64,000 bases of DNA from Nibrella viscosa (GCF_039541875.1 NZ_BAABHB010000012.1:62001-126000); one strand, 5' to 3'. Counted from the first letter of the stretch, positions 29,343 through 39,057 are shown. A program made the numbers and translations. Notes: generated by a model from the letters alone, not told the origin.

Positions 29343-29382
29343 CCAATCAACCATTCAACCAATTAACTAATCAACCACACCC
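29343..29382. repeat. AACCAATC/AACCATTC-type low-complexity spacer
   Basis: The spacer between the two permease genes is made of CCAATCAACCATTCAACC-like 7-9-bp units and AATTAACTAATCAACC. A close match (AACCAATCAACCAATTAACTA) lies at about 19166-19186, just upstream of the bacilliredoxin gene. Confidence 0.6.
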
Positions 29383-30576
29383 ATGTTACAGCATCTCTTC
29401 CGACTCATGTGGAATAAAAAGCGGGCCCATACGCTGCTGATTGTGGAAATCCTGGCTTCTTTTCTGGTCCTCTTCGGTGTAACGAGCCTTATCGTTTATA
29501 ATATGCGTAACTATACCCAGCCGATTGGATTTGATTATCAAAACGTCTGGACGATTGACTTCAACACCCGCGACCAGCCCGACTCCTTAGTTACCGAGGT
29601 GATGCAGCGTATCAAAGAGCGCACCAAAACGTACCCGCAGGTTGAATCGGTCACGCTGTTCGGCAGCAACGCCCCTTACTCACAGAATACGCACAACTCG
29701 GGTATCATGTACGACAAACAGTTCAGCATGACGCATATCTTCAACACCGATCTGGACATGCCCCGTACCCTGAACGTGCCGATTGCAGAAGGACGCTGGT
29801 TTGATAAATCCGACCTGGTAGACGAGGTCAAGACAATCGTTATCAATCAGCCGTTACGGAAGAAATTCTTTGGCGATGGACCCGCCCTGGGCAAGTTGTT
29901 ACAGTTCGGATCGCCTGATCACCAGGAGGGCAAGAAAGAGTACTGGAAAGTAATTGGCGTTACCGGCAATTTTAAATCGCATGGTGAATACCAAAGCAAT
30001 ATGGAGGGAACCTTTCAACTACCTAAAGGCGAATCCCGTTCCTGGATGCGGACCATGCTGGTAAAGGTGAAGTCCGGCACTGATGCCAACTTTGAGGCCC
30101 AGTTAACAAAAGATCTGGGTTCTATGACGCAGGACTGGAATATCGATGTGTCGTACATGGAGAACCAGCGTAAGAACACGCATAAAATCACACTGATCCC
30201 CATTATCATTTTCCTGGTTGTCAGCGGCTTTCTGCTCATCAACGTGGCATTAGGGTTGTTCGGCATTCTGAACCTTAGTATTGCCAAGCGCCGGTCAGAA
30301 ATTGGTCTGCGCCGGGCCCTGGGCGCTACCGAGTCTGGCATCTCTACCCAGTTTGTTGGTGAGATCTGGGTGTTGGCTACCTTCGGCTTACTTATTGGCC
30401 TGCTGTTTGCCGCTCAGTTTCCGCTCATGAACGTCTTTGACCTGGAAGCCGGCATTTACGTAACCGCCATTCTCATCTCCATTGTCGTCATTTACCTGAT
30501 CGTCACCCTCTGCGCGCTTTATCCGAGTCGTCAGGCCGCTTCAATTCAGCCGGCGATGGCGTTGCATGAGGAATAG
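29383..30576 (+). CDS. ABC exporter permease (MacB/FtsX type), second
   Basis: A 397-aa permease with the same layout: N-terminal TM (about 20-40), periplasmic domain (residues 45-270) and three C-terminal TM helices with LFGILNLSIAKRRSEIGLRRALGA. It ends YPSRQAASIQPAMALHEE. It differs from its neighbour in the periplasmic part, so the pair probably forms a heterodimer. It is the last gene of the exporter unit. Confidence 0.92.
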   Translation: MLQHLFRLMWNKKRAHTLLIVEILASFLVLFGVTSLIVYNMRNYTQPIGFDYQNVWTIDFNTRDQPDSLVTEVMQRIKERTKTYPQVESVTLFGSNAPYSQNTHNSGIMYDKQFSMTHIFNTDLDMPRTLNVPIAEGRWFDKSDLVDEVKTIVINQPLRKKFFGDGPALGKLLQFGSPDHQEGKKEYWKVIGVTGNFKSHGEYQSNMEGTFQLPKGESRSWMRTMLVKVKSGTDANFEAQLTKDLGSMTQDWNIDVSYMENQRKNTHKITLIPIIIFLVVSGFLLINVALGLFGILNLSIAKRRSEIGLRRALGATESGISTQFVGEIWVLATFGLLIGLLFAAQFPLMNVFDLEAGIYVTAILISIVVIYLIVTLCALYPSRQAASIQPAMALHEE

Positions 30577-30645
30577 CGGGGGGCTTGGGGCGAGGGGCAG
30601 GGGGCCAGAGGAAAAGAGCAGATGGCATGGGGTTAATTTGCTATT
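30577..30645. repeat. G-rich array left of the four-helix-bundle gene
   Basis: GGGGGCTTGGGGCGAGGGGCAGGG-like units. The reverse complement resembles the C-rich array at 31047-31124 on the other side of the gene, so the cassette is bounded by inverted low-complexity arms. Confidence 0.6.
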
Positions 30646-30675
30646 TTTACAGCTTAGGCAAATACAAAGTTTTTG

Positions 30676-31047
30676 ATGAAGCGTAGTTTTCGTTTTGAAA
30701 ATTTAGAAATATGGCAAATGGCTATTCAGATTGGTGACGAGCTTTTCGACATTGCTGATAGTTTAGAACAAAGAAAGCTATACCGATTTGCAGAACAGTT
30801 GCGTGGTGCTGGAATGAACGTATCCAATAATATCGCAGAAGGTTCTGGCTCAGTTTCCAAAAAGGAATTCTACCAGTTTCTCAACTTTGCCCGTCGATCC
30901 CGTTATGAATGTGCTAATATTTTGATCATTCTGGAACGTCGCCAGCATATCACAGAAACTAACAGACAAGCCCTGTTCGGACGTTTAGATGAGCTAAGCA
31001 GAAAGATTAACAACTTCCAAAAAGCTCTTTTACCCCCAACGCCTTAA
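30676..31047 (+). CDS. Four-helix bundle protein (S23/IVS-type family)
   Basis: A 123-aa protein from the ATG at 30676 with the family pattern FENLEIWQMAIQIGDELF, the LRGAGMNVSNNIAEGSGS loop, FYQFLNFARRSRYECANILII and a final helix. Relatives occur within 23S rRNA intervening sequences, as stand-alone cassettes in Bacteroidota, and as the Avd subunit of diversity-generating retroelements. No reverse transcriptase is present here. GC content is lower than in its neighbours and inverted G/C-rich arrays flank it, suggesting insertion between the exporter and its regulators. Confidence 0.88.
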   Translation: MKRSFRFENLEIWQMAIQIGDELFDIADSLEQRKLYRFAEQLRGAGMNVSNNIAEGSGSVSKKEFYQFLNFARRSRYECANILIILERRQHITETNRQALFGRLDELSRKINNFQKALLPPTP

Positions 31048-31124
31048 CCCCTGCCTTCGCACCATGCTCCCTGCTCTCTGCCCTTTACCCCCTGCCCCAC
31101 ACCCCTAGCCCCACGCCCCAACCC
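31047..31124. repeat. C-rich array right of the four-helix-bundle gene
   Basis: CCCCTGCC, CTCCCTGCTC, CCCCCTGCCCC and CCCCACGCCCC-like units, broadly complementary to the G-rich array at 30577-30645. Confidence 0.6.
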
Positions 31125-31126
31125 CC

Positions 31127-32497
31127 ATGCTGTTAATCATTGACGACGATATAGCCGTTCAGACCTCGCTCTCGCTGCTGCTGAGACGGGAAGGGTTTGT
31201 TGTGAAAACAGCGGCCTCACCGGCGCAGGCGTTTGATATACTGGATGAGGAAACGCCGGAGCTGATGCTGCTGGATATGAACTTCTCCATTGAAACGTCG
31301 GGGGAAGAGGGGCTGCGGACACTCACGGCCATCCGGCGGCAGCAGCCGGATGTGCCGGTGATTCTGATTACCGGCTGGGGCTCCATCGACCTGGCGGTGC
31401 AGGGTATGAAAGCCGGGGCGAAAGATTTTATCACGAAACCCTGGCAGAATGAGTACCTGCTGCAATCAATTCGCACCATTCTGAATCTGTCGCAGCAGAA
31501 GCCGCAGTCGCCGAGCCGGCGGAGGCTGGATCAGCAATACCATTTTGAGCATATCGTGGGCGAAGACCCGAAACTGCTCGATGTGCTGGAGACCATCGGC
31601 CGGGTAGCGCCAACCGATGCGCCGGTGCTGATTACGGGTGAGAGCGGTACCGGAAAGGAACTCATTGCCGAGGCTATTCACCAGAACAGCAAACGCAAAG
31701 GCAAGCCGTTCGTGAAGGTAAACCTGGGGGGCATCTCCTCTACTCTGTTCGAAAGTGAACTGTTCGGGCATGTACGCGGAGCGTTTACCGATGCCAAATC
31801 GGACCGCATCGGCCGGTTTGAACTGGCCAACAAAGGCAGCATTTTTCTGGATGAGATCGGCGACCTTGACCCGTCCAGTCAGGTAAAGCTGCTGCGGGTG
31901 TTGCAGGACCGGACGTTTGAGCCGCTCGGCAGCAGCAAGAGCCGGACGGTGGATGTGCGGGTTATCTGCGCCACCAACCGCCATCTGGAAGAAATGGTCG
32001 CGAGGGGTACGTTCCGCGAGGATCTGTTCTACCGCATCAACCTGATTACTGTGAAGCTGCCCTCTTTGCGGGAGCGGCCGGGCGATATACCCATGCTGGT
32101 AGAGTATTTTGTGAACAATCTGCGCACCATCTACGGCCGTCCTAATTTGCGTGTCAGTGCAGCAGCCGCCAAATGGCTGAAGAACCTCGCGGTGCCGGGC
32201 AACATCCGCCAGTTGAAGAACATCGTCGAGCGGGCCGTGCTGCTGTCGAATAGTGATGAACTGGAGGTTGCCGATTTTCAGAAGCACATTCCTTTAGCGG
32301 CTGCCTTGAAAGACCCTTCCCACTTACCGGAGGTCGGCACCATGACGCTGGAGGAAATTGAATACCAGATGATTCGGCGGGCGATGGCGTTCCACCACAA
32401 CCGGGTGTCCAAAGTGGCGCGGGCGCTGGGCATCACCCGTTTTGCGCTGTACCGGCGTTTAGAGAAATTTGGCATTCCCTACACCGCCGAAGACTGA
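31127..32497 (+). CDS. Sigma-54-dependent response regulator (NtrC family)
   Basis: A 456-aa activator in three parts. The receiver domain (1-120) has D6-D8, phospho-Asp D50 and a late Lys in DFITKPWQ. The AAA+ domain (about 145-380) has Walker A GESGTGKE, GHVRGAFTDAKSDR and Walker B GSIFLDEIGDLD. The Fis-type HTH is in RVSKVARALGITRFALYRRLE. The canonical sigma-54 loop GAFTGA reads GAFTDA here, a variant I have seen in Bacteroidota relatives. It is cotranscribed with the kinase downstream and probably controls the exporter upstream. Confidence 0.93.
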   Translation: MLLIIDDDIAVQTSLSLLLRREGFVVKTAASPAQAFDILDEETPELMLLDMNFSIETSGEEGLRTLTAIRRQQPDVPVILITGWGSIDLAVQGMKAGAKDFITKPWQNEYLLQSIRTILNLSQQKPQSPSRRRLDQQYHFEHIVGEDPKLLDVLETIGRVAPTDAPVLITGESGTGKELIAEAIHQNSKRKGKPFVKVNLGGISSTLFESELFGHVRGAFTDAKSDRIGRFELANKGSIFLDEIGDLDPSSQVKLLRVLQDRTFEPLGSSKSRTVDVRVICATNRHLEEMVARGTFREDLFYRINLITVKLPSLRERPGDIPMLVEYFVNNLRTIYGRPNLRVSAAAAKWLKNLAVPGNIRQLKNIVERAVLLSNSDELEVADFQKHIPLAAALKDPSHLPEVGTMTLEEIEYQMIRRAMAFHHNRVSKVARALGITRFALYRRLEKFGIPYTAED

Positions 32498-32519
32498 CCG
32501 GCTTCTTTGCCAGCAACTC

Positions 32520-33809
32520 ATGAAACTACCGCTCCGGATCCAGTACGCCCTGTTTATTACCTTCATTCACCTGGCGCTCATCTACCTGATCTTCCGGTGG
32601 CTTGGCGAAAACAAAGTCCTGTTTATTGTTTCGGAAGTGTTTGTCCTGATCTCCATCCTGGTCGCCATACGTATATACCGGGCGTTCGGACAACCCTCCG
32701 AGTTCATTTCGTCGGGCATTGAAGCCATCAAAGACAAGGATTTTACAATCAAGTTTGTGCCTACGGGCAACAGCGAAGTCGATGAACTGATCGATGTATA
32801 CAACCTAATGATTGACCAGTTGCGTACCGAGCGCACCAAACAGATGGAGCAGCAGTTTTTTCTGGAAAAGCTTATTGAAGCCTCCCCCATTGCCATTCTG
32901 ATTCAGGATTTTGACGACCGCATCGCCCTGGTCAATTCGAAAGCGGTCGACCTGCTTCAGCGCCGGCCGGCGCAACTCCAGGGCCGGACCCTGGCAGAGG
33001 TAAACCACCCGCTGCTGGAACAACTCACCGACCTGGATACCGACGCACCCCAGACGGTAAAAATCAGCGGTATTGAAACCTACCGGGTGTTCAAATCGCA
33101 TTTTATCGACCGGGGCTTCCGGCGCTCGTTTCTGATGCTCGAAGAGCTGACCAGCGAGATTCTGGAAACCGAGAAAAAAGCGTACAGCAAAGTAATCCGG
33201 ATGATGGCCCACGAGGTCAACAACTCCATAGGGGCGATAAACTCCATCCTCGACGTTACGCAAACGTACCTCCGGGATAGTGATTATGTCGAGTTAAAAG
33301 ATGCCCTACACATTGCCATGGAGCGCAATCACCGACTCAACCACTTCATGCGCCGGTTTGCCGACGTAGTACGCCTGCCCCTCCCCCAGCGCAGTTTGGC
33401 CGACCTGAACGAACTGACCCGCAACGTAACCCGGCTGATGCAACCGCAGGCCGAAGCCCGAGGACTTACCGTCCGGTATTCAATGGCAGCTTACCCTATT
33501 GAGAAAGCCATTGATGTGGAGCAGATGGAGCAGGTACTGGTCAACGTGCTGAAGAACGCCATCGAAGCCTGTATCCCCGGCAATACGGTAGAAGTAATCA
33601 CAAACGACCGGCAGCTTATCATCCGCGATAACGGCCAGCCCATCAGCCCCGAGCTGGAAATGAAGCTGTTCGATCCTTTCTTCAGCAGCAAACCCGACGG
33701 CCAGGGTATTGGTCTCACACTCACCCGCGAAATTCTGCTCAACCACGGTTTCACTTTCTCGCTCAAAACCAACGCCGACGGCTGGACGGAATTTGGGATT
33801 AGGATTTGA
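32520..33809 (+). CDS. Sensor histidine kinase paired with the NtrC-type regulator
   Basis: A 429-aa kinase from the ATG at 32520 (MKLPLRIQYALFITF). It has two TM helices (about 7-26 and 30-49), a HAMP-like linker and a PAS domain (about 115-215). The phospho-acceptor His is in RMMAHEVNNSIGAINSILD, and the HATPase boxes are NVLKNAIEAC, IIRDNGQPIS and FDPFFSSKPDGQGIGLTL. It has almost no periplasmic segment, so it probably senses through the membrane or PAS domain. It is encoded 22 bp after the regulator. Confidence 0.93.
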   Translation: MKLPLRIQYALFITFIHLALIYLIFRWLGENKVLFIVSEVFVLISILVAIRIYRAFGQPSEFISSGIEAIKDKDFTIKFVPTGNSEVDELIDVYNLMIDQLRTERTKQMEQQFFLEKLIEASPIAILIQDFDDRIALVNSKAVDLLQRRPAQLQGRTLAEVNHPLLEQLTDLDTDAPQTVKISGIETYRVFKSHFIDRGFRRSFLMLEELTSEILETEKKAYSKVIRMMAHEVNNSIGAINSILDVTQTYLRDSDYVELKDALHIAMERNHRLNHFMRRFADVVRLPLPQRSLADLNELTRNVTRLMQPQAEARGLTVRYSMAAYPIEKAIDVEQMEQVLVNVLKNAIEACIPGNTVEVITNDRQLIIRDNGQPISPELEMKLFDPFFSSKPDGQGIGLTLTREILLNHGFTFSLKTNADGWTEFGIRI

Positions 33810-33834
33810 GGGGGAGAAAACGACGAAAAAAAGG

Positions 33835-33865
33835 GAATCCCAAACCGGGGAGGGGTTCGGGATTC
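33835..33865. terminator. Hairpin between convergent operons
   Basis: GAATCCCAAACC pairs with GGTTCGGGATTC with one mismatch around a GGGGAGG loop, preceded by an A run. It closes the minus-strand RiPP export operon and possibly the kinase gene. Confidence 0.6.
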
Positions 33866-33923
33866 GGGCAGAGACACCTGCGCTTACCGCTGTGTTTAGG
33901 GAGCGTAGGTATGAGCGTGGCCG

Positions 33924-36845
33924 TCAGGCAATCTGGCGCTTAGCGAGCTGGGCAAACAGCGAGTCTTTCTCCATCAGCTCGGCATACGTGCCGCATTCGA
34001 CAATGGTGCCCTTGTCCAGCACATAAATTCGATCGGCATTTCTGATCGTACTCAGCCGGTGGGCAATGATAATCCGGGTGGCCTGAAGCTTATCCAGACT
34101 TTGTGATACCAGGCTCTGCGTCCGGTTGTCGAGCGCGCTGGTGGCTTCGTCCATAAACAGTAGTCTGGGTTTATGCACAATGGCGCGGGCAATCATGAGC
34201 CGTTGCCGCTGCCCACCCGAGAACGTACCGGCCCCTTCGCTCACCACGGTATGCATTTCCATGGGCATGTGCTTGATGTCTTCCTCCATTCCCGCCATGC
34301 GCGCAGCCTCCCAGGCATCGTCGAGGGTCAGCTCCGAGTTACCAATGATGTTCTGGAAAATACTGCCCGACATTAGGGCCCCGTTTTGCAGCACAACCCC
34401 GATCTGTCGGCGAACCAGTTCCTTGTTCATCAGCTCAAACGAGTTACCATCGTAGTAAACAGAGCCCGCTTCGGCCTGTTCGAAGCCCAGCAGCAACCGC
34501 ATAATGGTTGACTTACCCGAACCCGACGCGCCCACAAAAGCGACCATCTCACCGGGTTTGATCTTGAACGTGACGTTATTCAGTACCAGCGGCTGATCGT
34601 CCCGGTAGCGGAAAGACACCGAGTTCATTTCGATTTCGCCCGCCAGTTCGCCGGGGTCAACGCTTTGCTCTACCGACTCGGTCTCTTCTTCCAGAATGGG
34701 CTTTACCCGTTCGTAGAGGGTAACTACGTTCAGCGAGGTAATCAGGGCCATACTCAACCGCAGGCTGTCGTTCAGAAACTGGTTGAACGAAGTAATGAAC
34801 GCCATAAACACCCCGACCGAGAGCATACCCGTGACCGCATCGGCATTCTGAACGGTGTAGTACAGAAACGAGAAAAAGAAAATACTGGTCAGCAGCGGAT
34901 ACGAGGCATTGAACACTTCCACAAAATTCTGGTAGGTGCCCGAGTTGAAGCCCAGTTTCTTGAGGGTCGAAAACTTATCGGCCCATAGCGCAAACACGCG
35001 CCGTTCGCCACCGGTTATCCGGATTTTGGCAATCCCGGACAGAAACTCGAACAGAAAACCCTGGATTGTGCCCTGGTAAGTAGCTACCTGCCGGTCGTAT
35101 TTCAGCTTGAGCCAGCCGATACCCACCATAAACGCAGCCGCAATGAGGCCCAGCCCCACGCCTACCCAGGCCAGTTTGGTGTCGTAATAGAACAGCAGCA
35201 CCAGGTTAACCGACGAGAAAGCACCGCTCAAAACGGCGGTCATCAGCGTGCTGGATACAATCTGCCGGATAGTGTTGATACTCAGCACCCGGTTGGTCAG
35301 ATCGCCGGCCGTGTATTTCTTGTAAAATGTCACCGGTAACCGCAGCATATGATCCATCATGCCGGCCTGTAAATTGATACTCGACTTCGACTCGACCCGG
35401 AGCCGCAGCGCACCCTCTACCAACTGCAAGCCCGCCTTTACCAGGGCAATCATCACCAGAATACCAAATACCTCCAGGTGCAGGGAGCGGTCGGCCGTAG
35501 GCACCACTTCGTCGTACATGATACCCGACAGCACCGGCACCAGCAAACCAAGCAGACTACCCGCCAGCGCCGACAGCATCAGCCATTTAACATCGAACTC
35601 GACCCCTTTGAGCGCAAACGAAAGTACCTTCTTTACGGACGTCATTTTGCCGTCGAAACCCGGAAAGAACATATAGCTGATCGGCTCCAGCGACATGGCA
35701 ATCTCCTGATTAACCACGCCCTCCTCGCCCGTCGACACGTTTTTGAACAGGTAACTGCTGGACGTTTTCTGCAGGAGCGCAACGGGCGTTTTGTCTTTTT
35801 TGGTAAAAGCCAGCAGGGGCCCGCATTCTTCTTTCCACCAGGTATCGCGCAGAATGATTTTGCGGATGCGCAGTTTCGAGCTTTTAGCAATCAGGTGGAG
35901 CTGGTTGGTAACATTGTTCTGGTGCGACTCAACGTATTTGGGATCTTCCAGCGTAAAGCCAATCTGATCACCAATGAGTTGACACGTCCGGAAAAGCAGG
36001 TTCTGCTGGTTGCGCTTGCCGTTTACCCCGGGCCCCTGCCCGCTGCCGTTACCCGCCACCACCGCCTTTATTTTAGTCAGGGTCGTCTCCAGCGCCAACT
36101 GGTCGGTCACGCGCTTTTCCGACAAATGCGCGATTTCTTCCGACTGCTGCGTGTCTATAATCAGATTAAGCTGGGCATAGAAATACGCTTCCAGTTTGCG
36201 CAGGGCCAGCAGAAAATATACCTCCTCCTGCAACAGCATTTCGCGGGTACTCAGCACGCGCACGGCCGTGTTATCGGCCAGCGATTTCAGCCACAGTTTG
36301 TTGGATACCGGTGCCAGAAAATCGGGGTACTGCGCATGGCTCACCACGGTGCTTTGGGCAAACAGACTAACCTCGCCCCGCAGCAGTTGTATCCAGTTGA
36401 TACCCGTCGACGGAAACGCAAAGGTATTGGCCTCCAGGGCAACTTCCTGGTAATCGTCGAGGGGTTTATACACCCTCGGCGCATTGGCCGTACCGACTAC
36501 CGATGAAGTCTTTGCGATCCATTTGTCGATCATGTTCTTTAAAAAGAAATGATCCACATTAAGCAGGTCGGCTTTATCGATAGCCAGCAGGGTAGCCTCG
36601 CCCGAGAAAGCAATAAGCCGCGTAGCTTCGGTAACGGCCGGGGCCAGCAGGCTAAACAGCACCTCCCCTTTTTGGGCCGTGTACAGAAACGTTAACCGAT
36701 TGGTATAGTTTCCCTGTTTATCAATTCGGGTATAGAAAACGTTCACCTCCCCGGAGAGCACCAGCCAGAACCGGTCTGTGCTCTCCAGCACCAGCGGATT
36801 TTCGGCACAGATATGGAGTTTTTCTTTACTAGCTGACATAGACAT
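33924..36845 (-). CDS. NHLM/NHLP-type RiPP ABC exporter, cNMP-fold/permease/ATPase subunit
   Basis: A 973-aa fusion. An N-terminal cyclic-nucleotide-binding-like beta-roll (about 1-130) and a middle region with an N-terminal-domain-like segment precede a six-TM ABC exporter domain (about 415-700). The NBD has Walker A VGASGSGKSTIMRLLLG, signature FSGGQRQRLMIARAI and Walker B LLFMDEATSALD. The layout matches the second ABC component of NHLM microcin-type systems, which lacks a peptidase. The beta-roll does not show the phosphate-binding Arg of true cNMP sites. It is the last gene of the RiPP operon. Confidence 0.9.
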   Translation of the reverse strand: MSMSASKEKLHICAENPLVLESTDRFWLVLSGEVNVFYTRIDKQGNYTNRLTFLYTAQKGEVLFSLLAPAVTEATRLIAFSGEATLLAIDKADLLNVDHFFLKNMIDKWIAKTSSVVGTANAPRVYKPLDDYQEVALEANTFAFPSTGINWIQLLRGEVSLFAQSTVVSHAQYPDFLAPVSNKLWLKSLADNTAVRVLSTREMLLQEEVYFLLALRKLEAYFYAQLNLIIDTQQSEEIAHLSEKRVTDQLALETTLTKIKAVVAGNGSGQGPGVNGKRNQQNLLFRTCQLIGDQIGFTLEDPKYVESHQNNVTNQLHLIAKSSKLRIRKIILRDTWWKEECGPLLAFTKKDKTPVALLQKTSSSYLFKNVSTGEEGVVNQEIAMSLEPISYMFFPGFDGKMTSVKKVLSFALKGVEFDVKWLMLSALAGSLLGLLVPVLSGIMYDEVVPTADRSLHLEVFGILVMIALVKAGLQLVEGALRLRVESKSSINLQAGMMDHMLRLPVTFYKKYTAGDLTNRVLSINTIRQIVSSTLMTAVLSGAFSSVNLVLLFYYDTKLAWVGVGLGLIAAAFMVGIGWLKLKYDRQVATYQGTIQGFLFEFLSGIAKIRITGGERRVFALWADKFSTLKKLGFNSGTYQNFVEVFNASYPLLTSIFFFSFLYYTVQNADAVTGMLSVGVFMAFITSFNQFLNDSLRLSMALITSLNVVTLYERVKPILEEETESVEQSVDPGELAGEIEMNSVSFRYRDDQPLVLNNVTFKIKPGEMVAFVGASGSGKSTIMRLLLGFEQAEAGSVYYDGNSFELMNKELVRRQIGVVLQNGALMSGSIFQNIIGNSELTLDDAWEAARMAGMEEDIKHMPMEMHTVVSEGAGTFSGGQRQRLMIARAIVHKPRLLFMDEATSALDNRTQSLVSQSLDKLQATRIIIAHRLSTIRNADRIYVLDKGTIVECGTYAELMEKDSLFAQLAKRQIA

Positions 36846-36850
36846 ACCGG

Positions 36851-39043
36851 TTATTTGGTTTCGATCAGGCGGGCGTACACGCCGTTTTTCTTCATCAGTT
36901 CCTGGTGGGTACCCCGCTCTGCCACCTTGCCGTATTCCATCACAATAATTTCATCGCAGTCGATGATGGTGCTAAGCCGGTGCGCTACAATCAGGCAGGT
37001 ACAGCCCCGTTTTTTGATGTTATCCATCACCATTTTTTCGGCCGTAGGGTCCAATGCGCTGGTGGCTTCGTCCATGATCAGGAGAGAGGGGTTGTTGGCC
37101 AGGGCCCGCGCTATTTCGAGCCGCTGCCGCTGCCCGCCACTGAAATTGGCCCCACCCTCCATTACGGCGCTGTCGTAGCCGTCTTTCCGCACCGAGATAA
37201 TGTCGTGAATGGCGGCATCGCGGGCCGACTGAATGATGTGTTTGTCGGGAATGGTAGCATCCCAGAAGCTGATATTCTCTTTGATCGTGCCGTTGAACAC
37301 CAGCACCTCCTGATCGATAACCGCCAGCGAGCTGGTGATGATATGCCGGGGAATTTCGCTCTTCGGCTTACCGTCGAACAAGACCTCGCCACTCCAGATC
37401 GGGTACAGGCCGGAAGCAATTTTGGCCACAGTGGATTTGCCGCTGCCCGAGCCGCCCACCAGCGCCACCCGGCTGCCGGGCTTTACCTTCAGGCTGAAGT
37501 TTTCGATGAGCGGGGGCATGGTGGTGTTGTACCCGAAGGTTACGTCTCTCAGTTCGAAGTAGCCCGTCAGCTTAGTATAGACCCCCGTCGGCTGCGCATC
37601 GGCCTGCAAAGCCACCGTCCGAAACTGCTCGTCTGTCTCGTAGTTCATCACATCGTCGATCCGCCCCATATCGCTTTCGGTTTCGTGCAGCATTGTCCCG
37701 ACCGAAATCAGCTGGTTAACCGGGTTGATAAAATTGCCCATCAGGTAGGTGAACGATACCAGCGCGCCGAGGGTCATTTCGCCATCCATAATCCGGAGGG
37801 CACCCAGCCCCAGAATCAGCGTGGTGGTAAGCGAGGTAATCAGGGGCGGCAGAATGTTGAGTCGGATGGTGAGCCAGCCCAGTTGCTGCTGCGCATTCAT
37901 TACCTTGGCCAGGTAGCCGATCCAGTTGGTAAAGAAATCGTTTTCGCGGCCCGAGGCTTTCAGCGTTTCGATCATGCTGATACCCGAGGTAGTAGTACCC
38001 AGCAGCTTACCGGTTTCGTTGCCCAGCAGCCGGCTGCCATCTTTGCGGGCTCTGGATACAAACCGGAGCGCCACCACGTTCAGCCCTGCCATGCAGATAC
38101 CGATCAGGGTCAGCGTAACATCGTACGAAAACATCAGACCCGCGTAGAACAAGACGATGATCACGTTCAGGACCGCATTGGCCAGATCGCCACTGAGCAG
38201 TTTGGCCACCTTATCGTTGAGCGAAACCCGGTTGCCGATCTCCCCGCTGTAGCGCTGCGTAAAAAACGAGATAGGCAGATGAAAGACGTGCCAGAGAAAT
38301 TTGCTGGAGGTAGTAAGGGCCAGCTTGGTTTCCAGTTTCAGCAGATAATACTGCTGCAGATACACCAGCACAGCGTTTAGGGTCAGCACCGCCCCCATAA
38401 TCAGCAGCAGGGGCATCACAAAGTCGGCATGACCGTTGACGAGGTATTTGTCGATAAACACTTTGATGAACGACGGAATCACCAGGCCCGGAATGACCAG
38501 AAAAAGGCTTGCCAGCAGAATATAGGTAATACTGAGTTTGGAGTTGGCAATGCGGGAGGCCAGCGAAGCCGCCAGGCCCTGTTTTTCGTTGCCTTTTTCG
38601 AAGTGTTCGTTCGGTTTAAAGGTAAGCACCACGCCGGTATAGGCTTCGTCGAACTCCTCGTAGGTAACGGCGTAGCGGCCCTGGGCGGGGTCGCTCAGGT
38701 AAACTTTGTCTTTGGCAAAGCCCTCCAACACCAGAAAATGGTTAAAGTTCCAGAAGATAATAGCCGGCGTTTCGATCTGCATCAGCTTCTCAACCGACTT
38801 GGCGTAGCCTTTGGCCTCCAGCCCAAACTGGCGGGCCGCTTTGATAATATTGGTCGCTTTAAGGCCATCCCGGGACACACCACAGGCAATGCGCAGCTTT
38901 TCTAAGGGCACAAATTTTCCGAAATGGCCTAAAATAATGCTCAAAGCGGCTGCCCCGCATTCTACACTCTCCATCTGTAAGACGGTGGGCACTTTAACAG
39001 GCCGGGCTTGTTTCCCAATAGGAAAGGTTGTTTTGGTCGCCAT
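36851..39043 (-). CDS. NHLM/NHLP-type RiPP ABC exporter with C39 peptidase domain
   Basis: A 730-aa peptidase-permease-ATPase. The N-terminal C39 peptidase (about 15-140) has catalytic Cys29 in MESVECGAAAL, His102 in NFNHFLVLEG and Asp118 in YLSDPAQG. It would cut leaders after the Gly-Gly of the precursors encoded upstream and export the cores. The six-TM domain and the NBD (VGGSGSGKSTVAK, FSGGQRQRLEIARAL, LLIMDEATSALD) follow. Five bp separate it from the partner ABC gene. Confidence 0.94.
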   Translation of the reverse strand: MATKTTFPIGKQARPVKVPTVLQMESVECGAAALSIILGHFGKFVPLEKLRIACGVSRDGLKATNIIKAARQFGLEAKGYAKSVEKLMQIETPAIIFWNFNHFLVLEGFAKDKVYLSDPAQGRYAVTYEEFDEAYTGVVLTFKPNEHFEKGNEKQGLAASLASRIANSKLSITYILLASLFLVIPGLVIPSFIKVFIDKYLVNGHADFVMPLLLIMGAVLTLNAVLVYLQQYYLLKLETKLALTTSSKFLWHVFHLPISFFTQRYSGEIGNRVSLNDKVAKLLSGDLANAVLNVIIVLFYAGLMFSYDVTLTLIGICMAGLNVVALRFVSRARKDGSRLLGNETGKLLGTTTSGISMIETLKASGRENDFFTNWIGYLAKVMNAQQQLGWLTIRLNILPPLITSLTTTLILGLGALRIMDGEMTLGALVSFTYLMGNFINPVNQLISVGTMLHETESDMGRIDDVMNYETDEQFRTVALQADAQPTGVYTKLTGYFELRDVTFGYNTTMPPLIENFSLKVKPGSRVALVGGSGSGKSTVAKIASGLYPIWSGEVLFDGKPKSEIPRHIITSSLAVIDQEVLVFNGTIKENISFWDATIPDKHIIQSARDAAIHDIISVRKDGYDSAVMEGGANFSGGQRQRLEIARALANNPSLLIMDEATSALDPTAEKMVMDNIKKRGCTCLIVAHRLSTIIDCDEIIVMEYGKVAERGTHQELMKKNGVYARLIETK

Positions 39044-39057
39044 CTTGCCAGTGAGTA

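Noticed and set aside
30676..31047. Diversity-generating retroelement Avd subunit
   Set aside because: No reverse transcriptase, template repeat or variable target repeat is nearby. Only the four-helix-bundle family is supported.
35478..36506. Long plus-strand open frame (342 codons) opposite the ABC exporter gene
   Set aside because: It is fully antisense to a gene with clear domains, has low-complexity Arg/Gln/Gly-rich translation and no family features, a shadow of codon bias.
36905..38380. 491-codon plus-strand open frame opposite the C39 ABC gene
   Set aside because: Antisense shadow. The opposite strand has catalytic Cys/His/Asp and ABC motifs in order.
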